Below are positions 56,972 through 64,000 of a stretch of 64,000 nt of DNA, piece after piece; within the stretch, counting starts at the first letter, position 1; every line of letters begins with the position of its first letter. The notes beneath the pieces are model-generated. The model ran no database searches. It was given only the letters and a program-made list of their open reading frames with translations, and was not told the origin of the DNA. The stretch is from Roseobacter fucihabitans (GTDB taxonomy: Bacteria > Pseudomonadota > Alphaproteobacteria > Rhodobacterales > Rhodobacteraceae): the NCBI RefSeq assembly GCF_014337925.2, contig NZ_CP143423.1:4370501-4434500 (forward strand), given 5' to 3'. Position numbers and translations under genes: made by a program.

Positions 56972-58083
56972 GCTTTGGCTCCCTTCTTCCCGCTTCCGAG
57001 CATCGCAGGGCTGGTTTGATCCAATGGCCAGCGGGGACGTGCTGACAGTGTCAGATCGTCCGGGGCGCGGTTCGACATTTGTTCAAGTGCGGCAAAGGCG
57101 ATCATGGCTGCATTATCTGTGCACAGGGCGATCGGAGGGGCAATGAACTTTGCGCCATAGACATCACAAACAGTCTCTAACCGGGCTCGTATTGCCGTAT
57201 TCGCGGCAACACCGCCCGCGACGCAGGCCGTGGGATGCGCAGGATTAGTCTCTAAATATAAGTGCAGCGCGCGCTTTGTCTTTTCCGCCAGAACATCGAC
57301 GACAGCCGCTTGAAAGCCAGCACATAGATCCGCGCGCGCTTGGCTCGGCAACCCGCCATGCCGCTCGATAATATGGTTTCGCATACGCAACACAGCGGTT
57401 TTCAAACCGGAAAAAGACAGATCGCAACCCGGTCGATCCAAAAGTGGCCGGGGCAGGGGATAAACGTCGGCGTCCCCGTCGCGTGCCGTTTTCTCCACGG
57501 AAGGCCCGCCCGGTTGCGACAGACCGACAAGCCTTGCAATCTTATCAAAAGCCTCGCCCGGCGCATCATCAATGGTGCCGCCCAGCCGCTCGAAGCTGTC
57601 CGGTGCATGAACGATGAGAAACTGGCAATGCCCGCCAGACACCAGCAACATCAGATAGGGGTAGCTCACATCATCTGTCATGCGCGGCGTGAGCGCGTGG
57701 CCTGCGAGATGGTTGATCCCATAGAGCGGCGCACCGGTGGCGATGGACAGCCCTTTGGCACACATCACGCCCGAAACGACCCCGCCGATCAAGCCCGGAC
57801 CGGCCGTAACGGCAATGGCGTCTATGTCGCTTAGAGCCACATTTGCGCTTGTTAGAGCCTGCTCGACGCAGAGATCCAAGATCTCGGCATGCGCGCGCGC
57901 AGCGATCTCGGGAACAACGCCGCCAAATTGAGCGTGCAGGCTCGATTGACCCTGCACGATGGAAGAGAGGATTTCAGTTTTGCCCGCAGGATCACGGCGC
58001 AACACCGCAGCGGCCGTGTCATCACAACTGCTCTCCAGGCCTAGAATCGTGATAGAATGCGCCAAATGCCGACCCCGTTGCAT
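56968..58083 (-). CDS. tsaD: tRNA t6A synthesis protein TsaD
   Basis: A 371-residue protein of the Kae1/TsaD family that transfers the threonylcarbamoyl group to A37 of t[17 protein letters not shown] is the family start, the metal-binding histidines are in [14 protein letters not shown], and [12 protein letters not shown] and CVAGGVAAN are conserved. I use the ATG at 58083; a TTG at 58065 (giving [12 protein letters not shown]) would match the usual length better and is a real alternative. It is divergent from hemD across about 60 bases. TsaE, its helper, is also in the window. Confidence 0.92.
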   Translation of the reverse strand: MQRGRHLAHSITILGLESSCDDTAAAVLRRDPAGKTEILSSIVQGQSSLHAQFGGVVPEIAARAHAEILDLCVEQALTSANVALSDIDAIAVTAGPGLIGGVVSGVMCAKGLSIATGAPLYGINHLAGHALTPRMTDDVSYPYLMLLVSGGHCQFLIVHAPDSFERLGGTIDDAPGEAFDKIARLVGLSQPGGPSVEKTARDGDADVYPLPRPLLDRPGCDLSFSGLKTAVLRMRNHIIERHGGLPSQARADLCAGFQAAVVDVLAEKTKRALHLYLETNPAHPTACVAGGVAANTAIRARLETVCDVYGAKFIAPPIALCTDNAAMIAFAALEQMSNRAPDDLTLSARPRWPLDQTSPAMLGSGKKGAKA

Positions 58084-58140
58084 GCGTTTGATCTCGGGGG
58101 TAACACCGTAAGGGATCGCAAACAATGCCGAGAGGATCCG

Positions 58141-58851
58141 ATGGTCGCCGCGCCCATCCCGTTGATCATAACCCGTCCGGAAGGTGCCGGTGCAGCGTTT
58201 GTGCAGGCCTTGCCACCGGATTTACGGTCGCGGTTTCATGTGATGTATAACCCGTTGATCGAAATTGTCTCTGTTGAAGGGACGCCGCTTGTGGGGGAGC
58301 ATGACGCTGTGATCTTTACCTCTGCGAATGGGGTGCGATTCGCGCCGGACGGCCAGGGCAGGGTGGCATATTGTGTCGGCGCGGCGACGACGAAAGCTGC
58401 CGGGCAAAACGGATGGCGCAGTCGATGTCTTGGGCAAACTGCCGATGCCTTGATTGCCGAACTGATCGCCATAAGACCGGCTCACCGTCTGTGGCATTTG
58501 TCAGGCATCCACGCCAGAGGCGATGTTGTGCAGCGGTTGTCTGACGCGGGCATCGAAGCGGTGCGAGAACCCCTTTATGATCAAAGGACATTATCGTTGA
58601 GCCCTGAGATCAAGCGCGTTCTGGATGGGGCGGGCCCGGTCGTTGTCCCTCTTTTTTCACCGCGCACGGCGGCTCAATTTGCACGTGAATGCCCGGAGAA
58701 TGCATCGCCCCTGCTCCTGGCCTTGAGCGCTGCGGTTGCGCATCCATTGGCGGTCTTGAAACGTGCGAGTGTTGATATTGCCGCCAATCCAAGTGCGCCA
58801 GCAATGCAGGCGGGTCTTGAAAAACTAATAACCCGCGTCAGCTTGGGTTGA
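58141..58851 (+). CDS. hemD: Uroporphyrinogen-III synthase
   Basis: A 236-residue HemD that closes hydroxymethylbilane to uroporphyrinogen III in heme synthesis. This family is weakly conserved; visible landmarks are [18 protein letters not shown] at the N-terminus, [12 protein letters not shown], the [12 protein letters not shown] segment and [13 protein letters not shown]. The ATG at 58141 follows AGAGGATCCG. It heads a rightward group with the Mic60-like gene and hemY, an order typical of alphaproteobacteria. Confidence 0.9.
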   Translation: MVAAPIPLIITRPEGAGAAFVQALPPDLRSRFHVMYNPLIEIVSVEGTPLVGEHDAVIFTSANGVRFAPDGQGRVAYCVGAATTKAAGQNGWRSRCLGQTADALIAELIAIRPAHRLWHLSGIHARGDVVQRLSDAGIEAVREPLYDQRTLSLSPEIKRVLDGAGPVVVPLFSPRTAAQFARECPENASPLLLALSAAVAHPLAVLKRASVDIAANPSAPAMQAGLEKLITRVSLG

Positions 58852-58921
58852 GAGGAGGAGTGCGCACGGGTAAGGTTGTTAAAGGGTGGCCTACCGGGCA
58901 GATTCGAAAAGGGTGATTGAA

Positions 58922-60337
58922 TTGGCGAAAGACAAGAAACCATGGGGCGATGCGCCCGAAAAACTGGCTTCTGAAACGGCACCCATTGATGGGTCGGAAA
59001 CACCGGTTGAACCCAAGCTTCCGCAGACAGATGATGATGTGACTGACAAAAGCAACCTGCAGGATGAGGTGATAAGCCCTGAGGCGGATAAGGAATCCGC
59101 ATCACAAGAAGCGGTTGAGCCAGAAGATCAGGCCGCCGAATTGACCGAAGAGTCCAAAGCACAGGAACAGATTGAACCGGGCGAGGCTCGCGACGATATT
59201 GAGCCAGATGACAATCGTGACGCCGCGCTGCGCGAGGACGAGGCACCTGATACGCCCTTGAATGCACAAGACGCCCGGAATGACGATGACAACGCCCAGA
59301 GATATACCGAGCAGGACAAGGGAGAGGCGGAAACTACGAGCGCTCCACAGGATCCTCCCGCGCCGGTTCCAGCCCAGCAAGGCGGCTCTATCTGGCCCGC
59401 TGTCATTGGTGGTGTGATCGCGGCGATGATTGGGTTTATCGCGGGGCGCGGAGATCAGCTTGATGCGTATCTGCCTGCTTCCATGCAACGCGAAACCGTG
59501 GATATCGCTCCCGTTGTTGCCGAAACATCGGCTCTTGCAGAGCGGCTTGAGGCGCTTGAGAATGCGCCTGCACCAGACGCCCCCGCCTCGGAATTGGATC
59601 AAAGCACTCTTGCCTCCAATGAGGCATTGGAGGCAGCAATGGCCCAGATTGAAGCGCTCAATGAAACGCTGTCCGGTTTGAACCAACGAATTGACGAGAT
59701 GGAATCGCGGCCTGTGGAAACGGTGGAGACTGTGGTGGTGCAGCCCGCAGATAATTCCGAAGAGGTTGCCGCGTTGCAATCGTCTATCGAGAACCTGGAA
59801 GCGCGGATCAGCGCGGATGAAGAGCGTGCCAAATCCGAAGCGGAGCGCGTGCTGGCGCAGGCGGCGCTGACGCGGGTGGTCACGGCGGTTGATAGTGGTG
59901 ACAGTTTTGAGCCGGCGCTGAGCGCTTTGGAGGCGATCGCACCGGTTGATGTGCCCGAGGCATTGCGTCTTGCCGCGGCAGAAGGCGTCCCGACGCTTTC
60001 CGCGCTGCGCGAGAGTTTCCCGCAGGCCGCGCGCGCGGGACTGGCCGCCGCCCGCGCTGATGTACCGGAGTTGGAAGTTGCAGGAATAGGAAATTTCCTG
60101 CGTCGCCAGTTGAGTGTTCGTTCTGTGACGCCGCGCGAAGGGGATGATCCTGATGCCATTCTGTCGCGCGCCGAAGCCGCAGTGAATTCGGGTAATCTGG
60201 ACCGCGCACTTGGCGAGTTGGATGCATTGCCGCAGAGCGCCAAGGCGGCCATGCAGGGCTGGTTTGACGGCGCTGCTGCCCGGCAAGCTGCGCGTGATGC
60301 CGCGCAGACCCTGTCAGATAGCCTGACGGTTAATTGA
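58922..60337 (+). CDS. Mitofilin/Mic60-like inner membrane protein
   Basis: A 471-residue protein with a strongly acidic, low-complexity N-terminal region (residues 1-150), one membrane helix (IWPAVIGGVIAAMIGFIAG, 157-175), a coiled coil (about 205-310, with LNETLSGLNQRIDEMESRP) and a C-terminal mitofilin-like domain (VEALRLAAAEG-type helices, ending in LDALPQSAKAAMQGWFDGAA). This layout matches the alphaproteobacterial relatives of mitochondrial Mic60 that shape internal membranes. I use the TTG at 58922 because AAAAGGGTG lies just before it; a GTG at 58886 would add 12 residues. It lies between hemD and hemY. Confidence 0.82.
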   Translation: MAKDKKPWGDAPEKLASETAPIDGSETPVEPKLPQTDDDVTDKSNLQDEVISPEADKESASQEAVEPEDQAAELTEESKAQEQIEPGEARDDIEPDDNRDAALREDEAPDTPLNAQDARNDDDNAQRYTEQDKGEAETTSAPQDPPAPVPAQQGGSIWPAVIGGVIAAMIGFIAGRGDQLDAYLPASMQRETVDIAPVVAETSALAERLEALENAPAPDAPASELDQSTLASNEALEAAMAQIEALNETLSGLNQRIDEMESRPVETVETVVVQPADNSEEVAALQSSIENLEARISADEERAKSEAERVLAQAALTRVVTAVDSGDSFEPALSALEAIAPVDVPEALRLAAAEGVPTLSALRESFPQAARAGLAAARADVPELEVAGIGNFLRRQLSVRSVTPREGDDPDAILSRAEAAVNSGNLDRALGELDALPQSAKAAMQGWFDGAAARQAARDAAQTLSDSLTVN

Positions 60338-60350
60338 GAAAGACAAAAAT

Positions 60351-61850
60351 ATGCTTTGGTCCCTGATTAAGATAATCCTGTTTGTCGTTGCGGTCGCTGC
60401 CCTGGCGCTCGGGGCAGGTTACCTGCTGGAAAGCGAAGGTGGCGTACAGATCACAGTGATGGGGAGCGAATATACCTTTAGCCCGCTTCAATCGGTGATC
60501 GCGGTTGTGGTCCTGGTGGTTGCGGTGTGGCTGCTTTTGAAGCTGATATCGCTATTGATGGCGACCTGGCATTTTCTGGCCGGGGATGAAACGGCGCTAT
60601 CGCGGTATTTTGATCGTAACCGGGAACGCAAGGGGTTTGAGGCGCTCTCCGAGGGTCTGATGGCCTTGGCCAGTGGCGAAGGGCGTGTGGCGATGGCCCG
60701 CGCCGCCAAAGCGGAAAAATACCTCAATAAGCCCGGTCTGACCAATCTTTTGACGGCGCAGGCGGCGGAGATGGCCGGGGATCGGCGCAAGGCGGAAGAG
60801 ACCTATAAGAAACTGGTTGCCGATGACGCCACGCGGTTTGTCGGTGTGCGCGGGATCATGCGTCAAAAACTGGCGGATGGGGATACGGAAACGGCCTTGC
60901 AATTGGCCGAGCGCGCTTTTGCCATAAAACCAAAACATGAAGAAGTTCAGGATGTTCTGTTGCGCTTGCAGGCCAAGAAAGAAGACTGGTCAGGCGCGCG
61001 GCAGACGCTGAGCGCGAAACTCAAGCACGGCAGCCTGCCAAGGGATGTCCACAAGCGTCGCGACGCGGTTCTTGCCTTGTCAGAGGCCAAGGATATCATT
61101 GCGGATGGGACGTCCATTCAGGTTCAGGAAAAGGCGATCGAAGCCAATAAGCTCTCGCCTGATCTGATACCGGCTGCGGTCATGGCCGCGCAAAGCTACG
61201 TCACCAAAGGAAAGCCGCGATATGCGACCCGGATCCTGAAAAAGGCGTGGGAAACCGCGCCACATCCAGACCTTGCCGCGGCATTTGCGGCAATCGAACC
61301 GAATGAAACGCCAGCACAGCGGATCAAACGTTTCGCTGCTTTGACGCGCGTGAACACGGACAACCCCGAAACGCAGATGTTGTCGGCAGAGCTGCATATT
61401 GCCAATGAGGATTTCCCGGAGGCGCGGCGCGCGTTGGGTAATTTGGTCGATACCGATCCAACGGCGCGATCGGTGACGTTGATGGCGGCGATTGAGCGCG
61501 GCGAGGGTGCCGAGGATGCCGTCGTGCGGGGTTGGCTGGCGCGTGCATTGGCTGTTCCGCGCGGGCCACAGTGGATTTGTGACAATTGCCAGCATATTCA
61601 TGCGGAATGGGCCCCGATCTGCGAGAATTGCGACAGTTTCGATACGTTGGCCTGGACAAACCCGCCCAATTCCGAAGTCGCGATGCCGGGTGGGGTGCAA
61701 ATGTTACCGTTGATTGTCGGCGCTCTGGAGAGCAAGGATGCACCGGATGCACCGGATGAGCCCGAAGAGGGCGACGGCATTGAGGATGCGGAAATTTTGC
61801 CGCCTGATGCCACGCCCCAAGGCGAAGATGCCACGGTAAAACAAGCATAG
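60351..61850 (+). CDS. hemY: HemY-family TPR membrane protein with zinc-ribbon-like tail
   Basis: A 499-residue HemY (N-terminal HemY domain, TPR) protein, not the protoporphyrinogen oxidase of the same name. Two membrane helices are at about 4-26 and 44-66, then SRYFDRNRERKGFEALSEGL and TPR-like helices. Near the C-terminus four cysteines in WICDNCQHIHAEW and ICENCDSFDTLAW form a CxxC-X14-CxxC metal site like the rubredoxin-type tail of LapB/YciM. An acidic repeat (DAPDAPDEPEEGD) follows. It starts 13 bases after the Mic60-like gene. Confidence 0.88.
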   Translation: MLWSLIKIILFVVAVAALALGAGYLLESEGGVQITVMGSEYTFSPLQSVIAVVVLVVAVWLLLKLISLLMATWHFLAGDETALSRYFDRNRERKGFEALSEGLMALASGEGRVAMARAAKAEKYLNKPGLTNLLTAQAAEMAGDRRKAEETYKKLVADDATRFVGVRGIMRQKLADGDTETALQLAERAFAIKPKHEEVQDVLLRLQAKKEDWSGARQTLSAKLKHGSLPRDVHKRRDAVLALSEAKDIIADGTSIQVQEKAIEANKLSPDLIPAAVMAAQSYVTKGKPRYATRILKKAWETAPHPDLAAAFAAIEPNETPAQRIKRFAALTRVNTDNPETQMLSAELHIANEDFPEARRALGNLVDTDPTARSVTLMAAIERGEGAEDAVVRGWLARALAVPRGPQWICDNCQHIHAEWAPICENCDSFDTLAWTNPPNSEVAMPGGVQMLPLIVGALESKDAPDAPDEPEEGDGIEDAEILPPDATPQGEDATVKQA

Positions 61851-61853
61851 GGC

Positions 61854-61884
61854 TTGACCTTCCAGTAACTGGAGGCCCTATGTC
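61854..61884 (+). promoter_or_regulatory. CueR/MerR-type promoter of the copper ATPase
   Basis: TTGACC at 61854-61859 and TATGTC at 61879-61884 are separated by 19 bases, the lengthened spacer typical of MerR-family controlled promoters. The spacer holds an imperfect dyad, CCTTCCAG-TAA-CTGGAGG, very similar to CueR operators. It lies right before a copper ATPase gene. The regulator gene is not in the window. Confidence 0.75.
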
Positions 61885-61916
61885 TGACCTCTGATATTAT
61901 GACGAGGGCCGGACAG

Positions 61917-64000
61917 ATGCGCGATACAATTACGCTCAGCGTTGAAAAGATGTCATGCGCCTCCTGTGTGGGGCGTGTGGACCGTGCGCTGGTGGCGGTT
62001 CCGGGTGTGCTGGAGGTTTCCGTAAACCTCGCGACGGAAGAGGCGACCGTGTCTCTGGACCCTGCACAGGTAACTGCCGACACTTTGGCCCGGATCGCCA
62101 CCGAGGCCGGATATCCGGCGAGGCCGGTGCTGTCTCGCGCGCTAAAGGTGCAGGAGGCGAAACGGTCAAAGGCGGCGCAGGAACTGGGTCGGCAAACCTT
62201 GCTGGCGGCTGTCCTGGCTGCACCGGTCGTGGTCCTGGAGATGGGATCACATATGATCCCCGGTTTCCACCATTTCATCCTGAACAGCATCGGATTACCG
62301 GCGAGTTGGTGGATGCAATTCATTCTGACCTCGCTGATCCTGATCGGTCCGGGTCGGCATTTCTATGCCGCTGGGTTCAGCGCATTGATCAAACGCAGCC
62401 CGGATATGAACAGCCTCGTGGCGCTTGGCACCTCAGCGGCTTATGGCTTTTCGGTCTGCGTTCTGATCGCGCCGCACCTGCTCCCGGCTGATGCGCAGGC
62501 CGTCTATTTCGAGGCGGCGGCGGTCATCGTGGTGTTCATCTTGCTGGGCAGATGGCTGGAGGCGCGCGCCAAGGGACGCACCGGTGCGGCGATCAAATCC
62601 CTGCTCAGCCTCAGACCAAAAACCGCGCAGGTGATGCGGGCGGGTGTCACGCAAACCGTGGCCGTCGATGATTTGATCCTGAACGATACCATCCTGTTGC
62701 GCCCCGGAGAGAGGGTGCCTGTGGATGGTCAGGTCACCGAAGGGGACAGCCACGTGGATGAAAGCATGATCACGGGCGAACCCCTGCCGGTGGTAAAATC
62801 GACGGGTGACACGGTGACCGGAGGCACGATCAATGGTCCCGGCAGCCTCACGTTCACGGCGACGCGCATCGGGGAGGACACCGTTTTGTCGGGGATCGTG
62901 CGCATGGTGCAGGATGCACAGGGCGCGAAACTCCCCATACAGGCTCTGGTCGACCGGGTCACGCTGTGGTTCGTGCCGGTCATTCTGGCGCTGGCGGCGG
63001 TGACGGTTACTGCCTGGCTGGCCTTTGGCCCGACGCCGGTTTTGTCACATGCGCTGGTGGCCGGGGTGGCGGTGCTGATCATCGCCTGCCCCTGTGCCAT
63101 GGGTCTCGCCACGCCGACCTCGATCATGGTCGCGACGGGGCGCGCGGCGGAATTGGGTGTGTTGTTTCGCAAGGGGGATGCGCTGCAATCCCTTGCGGAT
63201 ATTGACCTGATCGCCTTTGACAAGACCGGTACGCTGACCTTGGGCAAGCCGGAATTGACGGCCTTGCAGGTTGTGGAGGGGTTTGACCGCGCCGAGGTGT
63301 TCGGCCTGATCGCCAGTGTTGAGGCGCGCGCGGAACATCCCATCGCCCACGCCATTCTGAACGGGGCCAGGGATGAAGGGATCGAGGTCAAAACTGCCAC
63401 GGATGTTGGTGCCATGGGCGGTATGGGCATCCTGGGGCAGGTCGGCGGACACCGTGTCATGGTCGGCACGGCCAAATTGATGGATGATAACGCCATCGAC
63501 GTCACCCGCTTGGAACACCAGGCCGAGGATATGGCCAAATCCGGTGCGACCGTGTTTTTCGCCGCCGTGGACGGTGCATTGGCCGCTTTAATCGCCGTTT
63601 CCGATCAGATCAAGCCGAATGCCGCAGCCACGATTGCCGCGCTCAAAGCGCAGGGCATTGCCGTCGCCATGATCACCGGGGACCGCGCCGAAACCGCCCA
63701 TGCGGTCGGTCGTGAGATCGGCATTGATCACATCGTTTCCGGCGTTCTGCCCGAGGGGAAGGTCGCGGCACTGAACCGCCTGCGCGAAAATCACCCAAAG
63801 GTCGGCTTTGTCGGGGACGGTATTAACGACGCGCCCGTGCTTGCCTGTGCAGATGTCGGTATCGCGATTGGTACAGGCACGGATATCGCGATCGGGGCGG
63901 CGGATGTGGTGCTGATGTCGGGCGATTTGAACGGTGTCACGACGGCCACGCGCGTGTCAAAAGCGACGATGCGCAATATCAGGCAGAACCTCTTTTGGGC
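61917..64000 (+). CDS. copA: Copper-exporting P1B-type ATPase (3' end cut by window)
   Basis: About 694 codons are visible; the gene continues past the right edge. One N-terminal heavy-metal domain begins with [16 protein letters not shown] (CxxC metal site). Membrane helices follow, with the TGEP loop in [12 protein letters not shown], the copper-selective CPC motif in [15 protein letters not shown], the phosphorylation site in [14 protein letters not shown], the HP motif in EHPIAHAIL and [12 protein letters not shown] near the end. It pumps Cu(I) out of the cytoplasm. The ATG at 61917 has GAGGG eight bases upstream; an ATG at 61899 is nearer the promoter. A CueR-type promoter precedes it. 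Confidence 0.93.
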   Translation, partial: MRDTITLSVEKMSCASCVGRVDRALVAVPGVLEVSVNLATEEATVSLDPAQVTADTLARIATEAGYPARPVLSRALKVQEAKRSKAAQELGRQTLLAAVLAAPVVVLEMGSHMIPGFHHFILNSIGLPASWWMQFILTSLILIGPGRHFYAAGFSALIKRSPDMNSLVALGTSAAYGFSVCVLIAPHLLPADAQAVYFEAAAVIVVFILLGRWLEARAKGRTGAAIKSLLSLRPKTAQVMRAGVTQTVAVDDLILNDTILLRPGERVPVDGQVTEGDSHVDESMITGEPLPVVKSTGDTVTGGTINGPGSLTFTATRIGEDTVLSGIVRMVQDAQGAKLPIQALVDRVTLWFVPVILALAAVTVTAWLAFGPTPVLSHALVAGVAVLIIACPCAMGLATPTSIMVATGRAAELGVLFRKGDALQSLADIDLIAFDKTGTLTLGKPELTALQVVEGFDRAEVFGLIASVEARAEHPIAHAILNGARDEGIEVKTATDVGAMGGMGILGQVGGHRVMVGTAKLMDDNAIDVTRLEHQAEDMAKSGATVFFAAVDGALAALIAVSDQIKPNAAATIAALKAQGIAVAMITGDRAETAHAVGREIGIDHIVSGVLPEGKVAALNRLRENHPKVGFVGDGINDAPVLACADVGIAIGTGTDIAIGAADVVLMSGDLNGVTTATRVSKATMRNIRQNLFW

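Noticed and set aside
59102-60286. A 394-codon open frame opposite the Mic60-like gene
   Set aside because: The plus-strand gene has a coherent membrane helix and coiled-coil layout; the antisense frame is a basic-rich shadow without recognisable domains.
1-64000. tRNA, rRNA, CRISPR, prophage or insertion sequence elements
   Set aside because: I looked for tRNA-like T-loop runs, regularly spaced repeats, integrase or transposase motifs and long direct repeats and saw none. A tRNAscan or IS search would be more reliable.

Overview
The window is a dense bacterial chromosome segment and most probably comes from a Rhodobacterales (Roseobacter-group) alphaproteobacterium. The gene order rho-mnmE-mnmG-rsmG-parA-parB, the maf-aroE-coaE-dnaQ-secB block, the regB/senC-regA redox system beside ahcY, the alphaproteobacterial AddAB recombinase and the hemD-Mic60-like-hemY cluster all point that way. 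This is inferred from gene content and protein motifs; the species cannot be named. About 58 protein genes fill nearly all of the sequence. Many neighbours overlap by 4 to 25 bases. I found no RNA genes, insertion sequences, prophage or CRISPR arrays.

Layout. 0-9.6 kb: an ABC transporter fragment, cca, two Nudix genes, hslO, a response-regulator/phosphatase facing a small HPt protein, an SDR, ilvA, argG and a sulfotransferase-like gene. 9.7-19.7 kb: msrA, a malic enzyme, mutS, grpE, hrcA, rph, rdgB and hemW. 19.7-27.1 kb: the leftward block parB, parA, rsmG, mnmG, mnmE, rho, hemJ. It contains two perfect parS sites, encoded inside the first codons of rsmG and mnmG. 27.1-27.5 kb: a very AT-rich gene-free stretch that I propose is the chromosome origin. 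It has five near-consensus DnaA boxes and one complete CtrA box, and genes on both sides are transcribed away from it. 27.5-33.6 kb: maf, aroE, coaE, dnaQ, secB, fxsA, a Tim44-like gene, mltA and an Smr gene. 33.6-38.2 kb: an MFS transporter, then hslV, an unidentified membrane protein and hslU, plus thioredoxin. 38.3-48.4 kb: a leftward operon-like run of a kinase-less PAS protein, tsaE, amgK, murU, addB and addA. 48.4-54 kb: regB facing senC-regA, a large palindrome, GNAT and HD genes, then ahcY. 54-64 kb: small orphan genes, gpsA, tsaD, hemD, the Mic60-like gene, hemY, and the start of a copper P-type ATPase behind a CueR-type promoter.

Themes. The most interesting thread is cell-cycle control: oriC with DnaA and CtrA sites, parABS, and a PAS protein in the position where Caulobacter has divL. 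That protein lacks a kinase domain and has a perfect CtrA box in its own promoter region. Other themes are tRNA modification and maturation (cca, mnmE, mnmG, tsaD, tsaE, rph), proteostasis (hrcA, grpE, hslUV, hslO, secB, msrA, trx), redox-responsive transcription (regBA) and heme metabolism (hemD, hemY, hemJ, hemW).

Limits. Everything rests on reading the sequence by eye. Start codons were chosen from ribosome-binding sites, overlaps and usual family length, and the uncertain ones are flagged.
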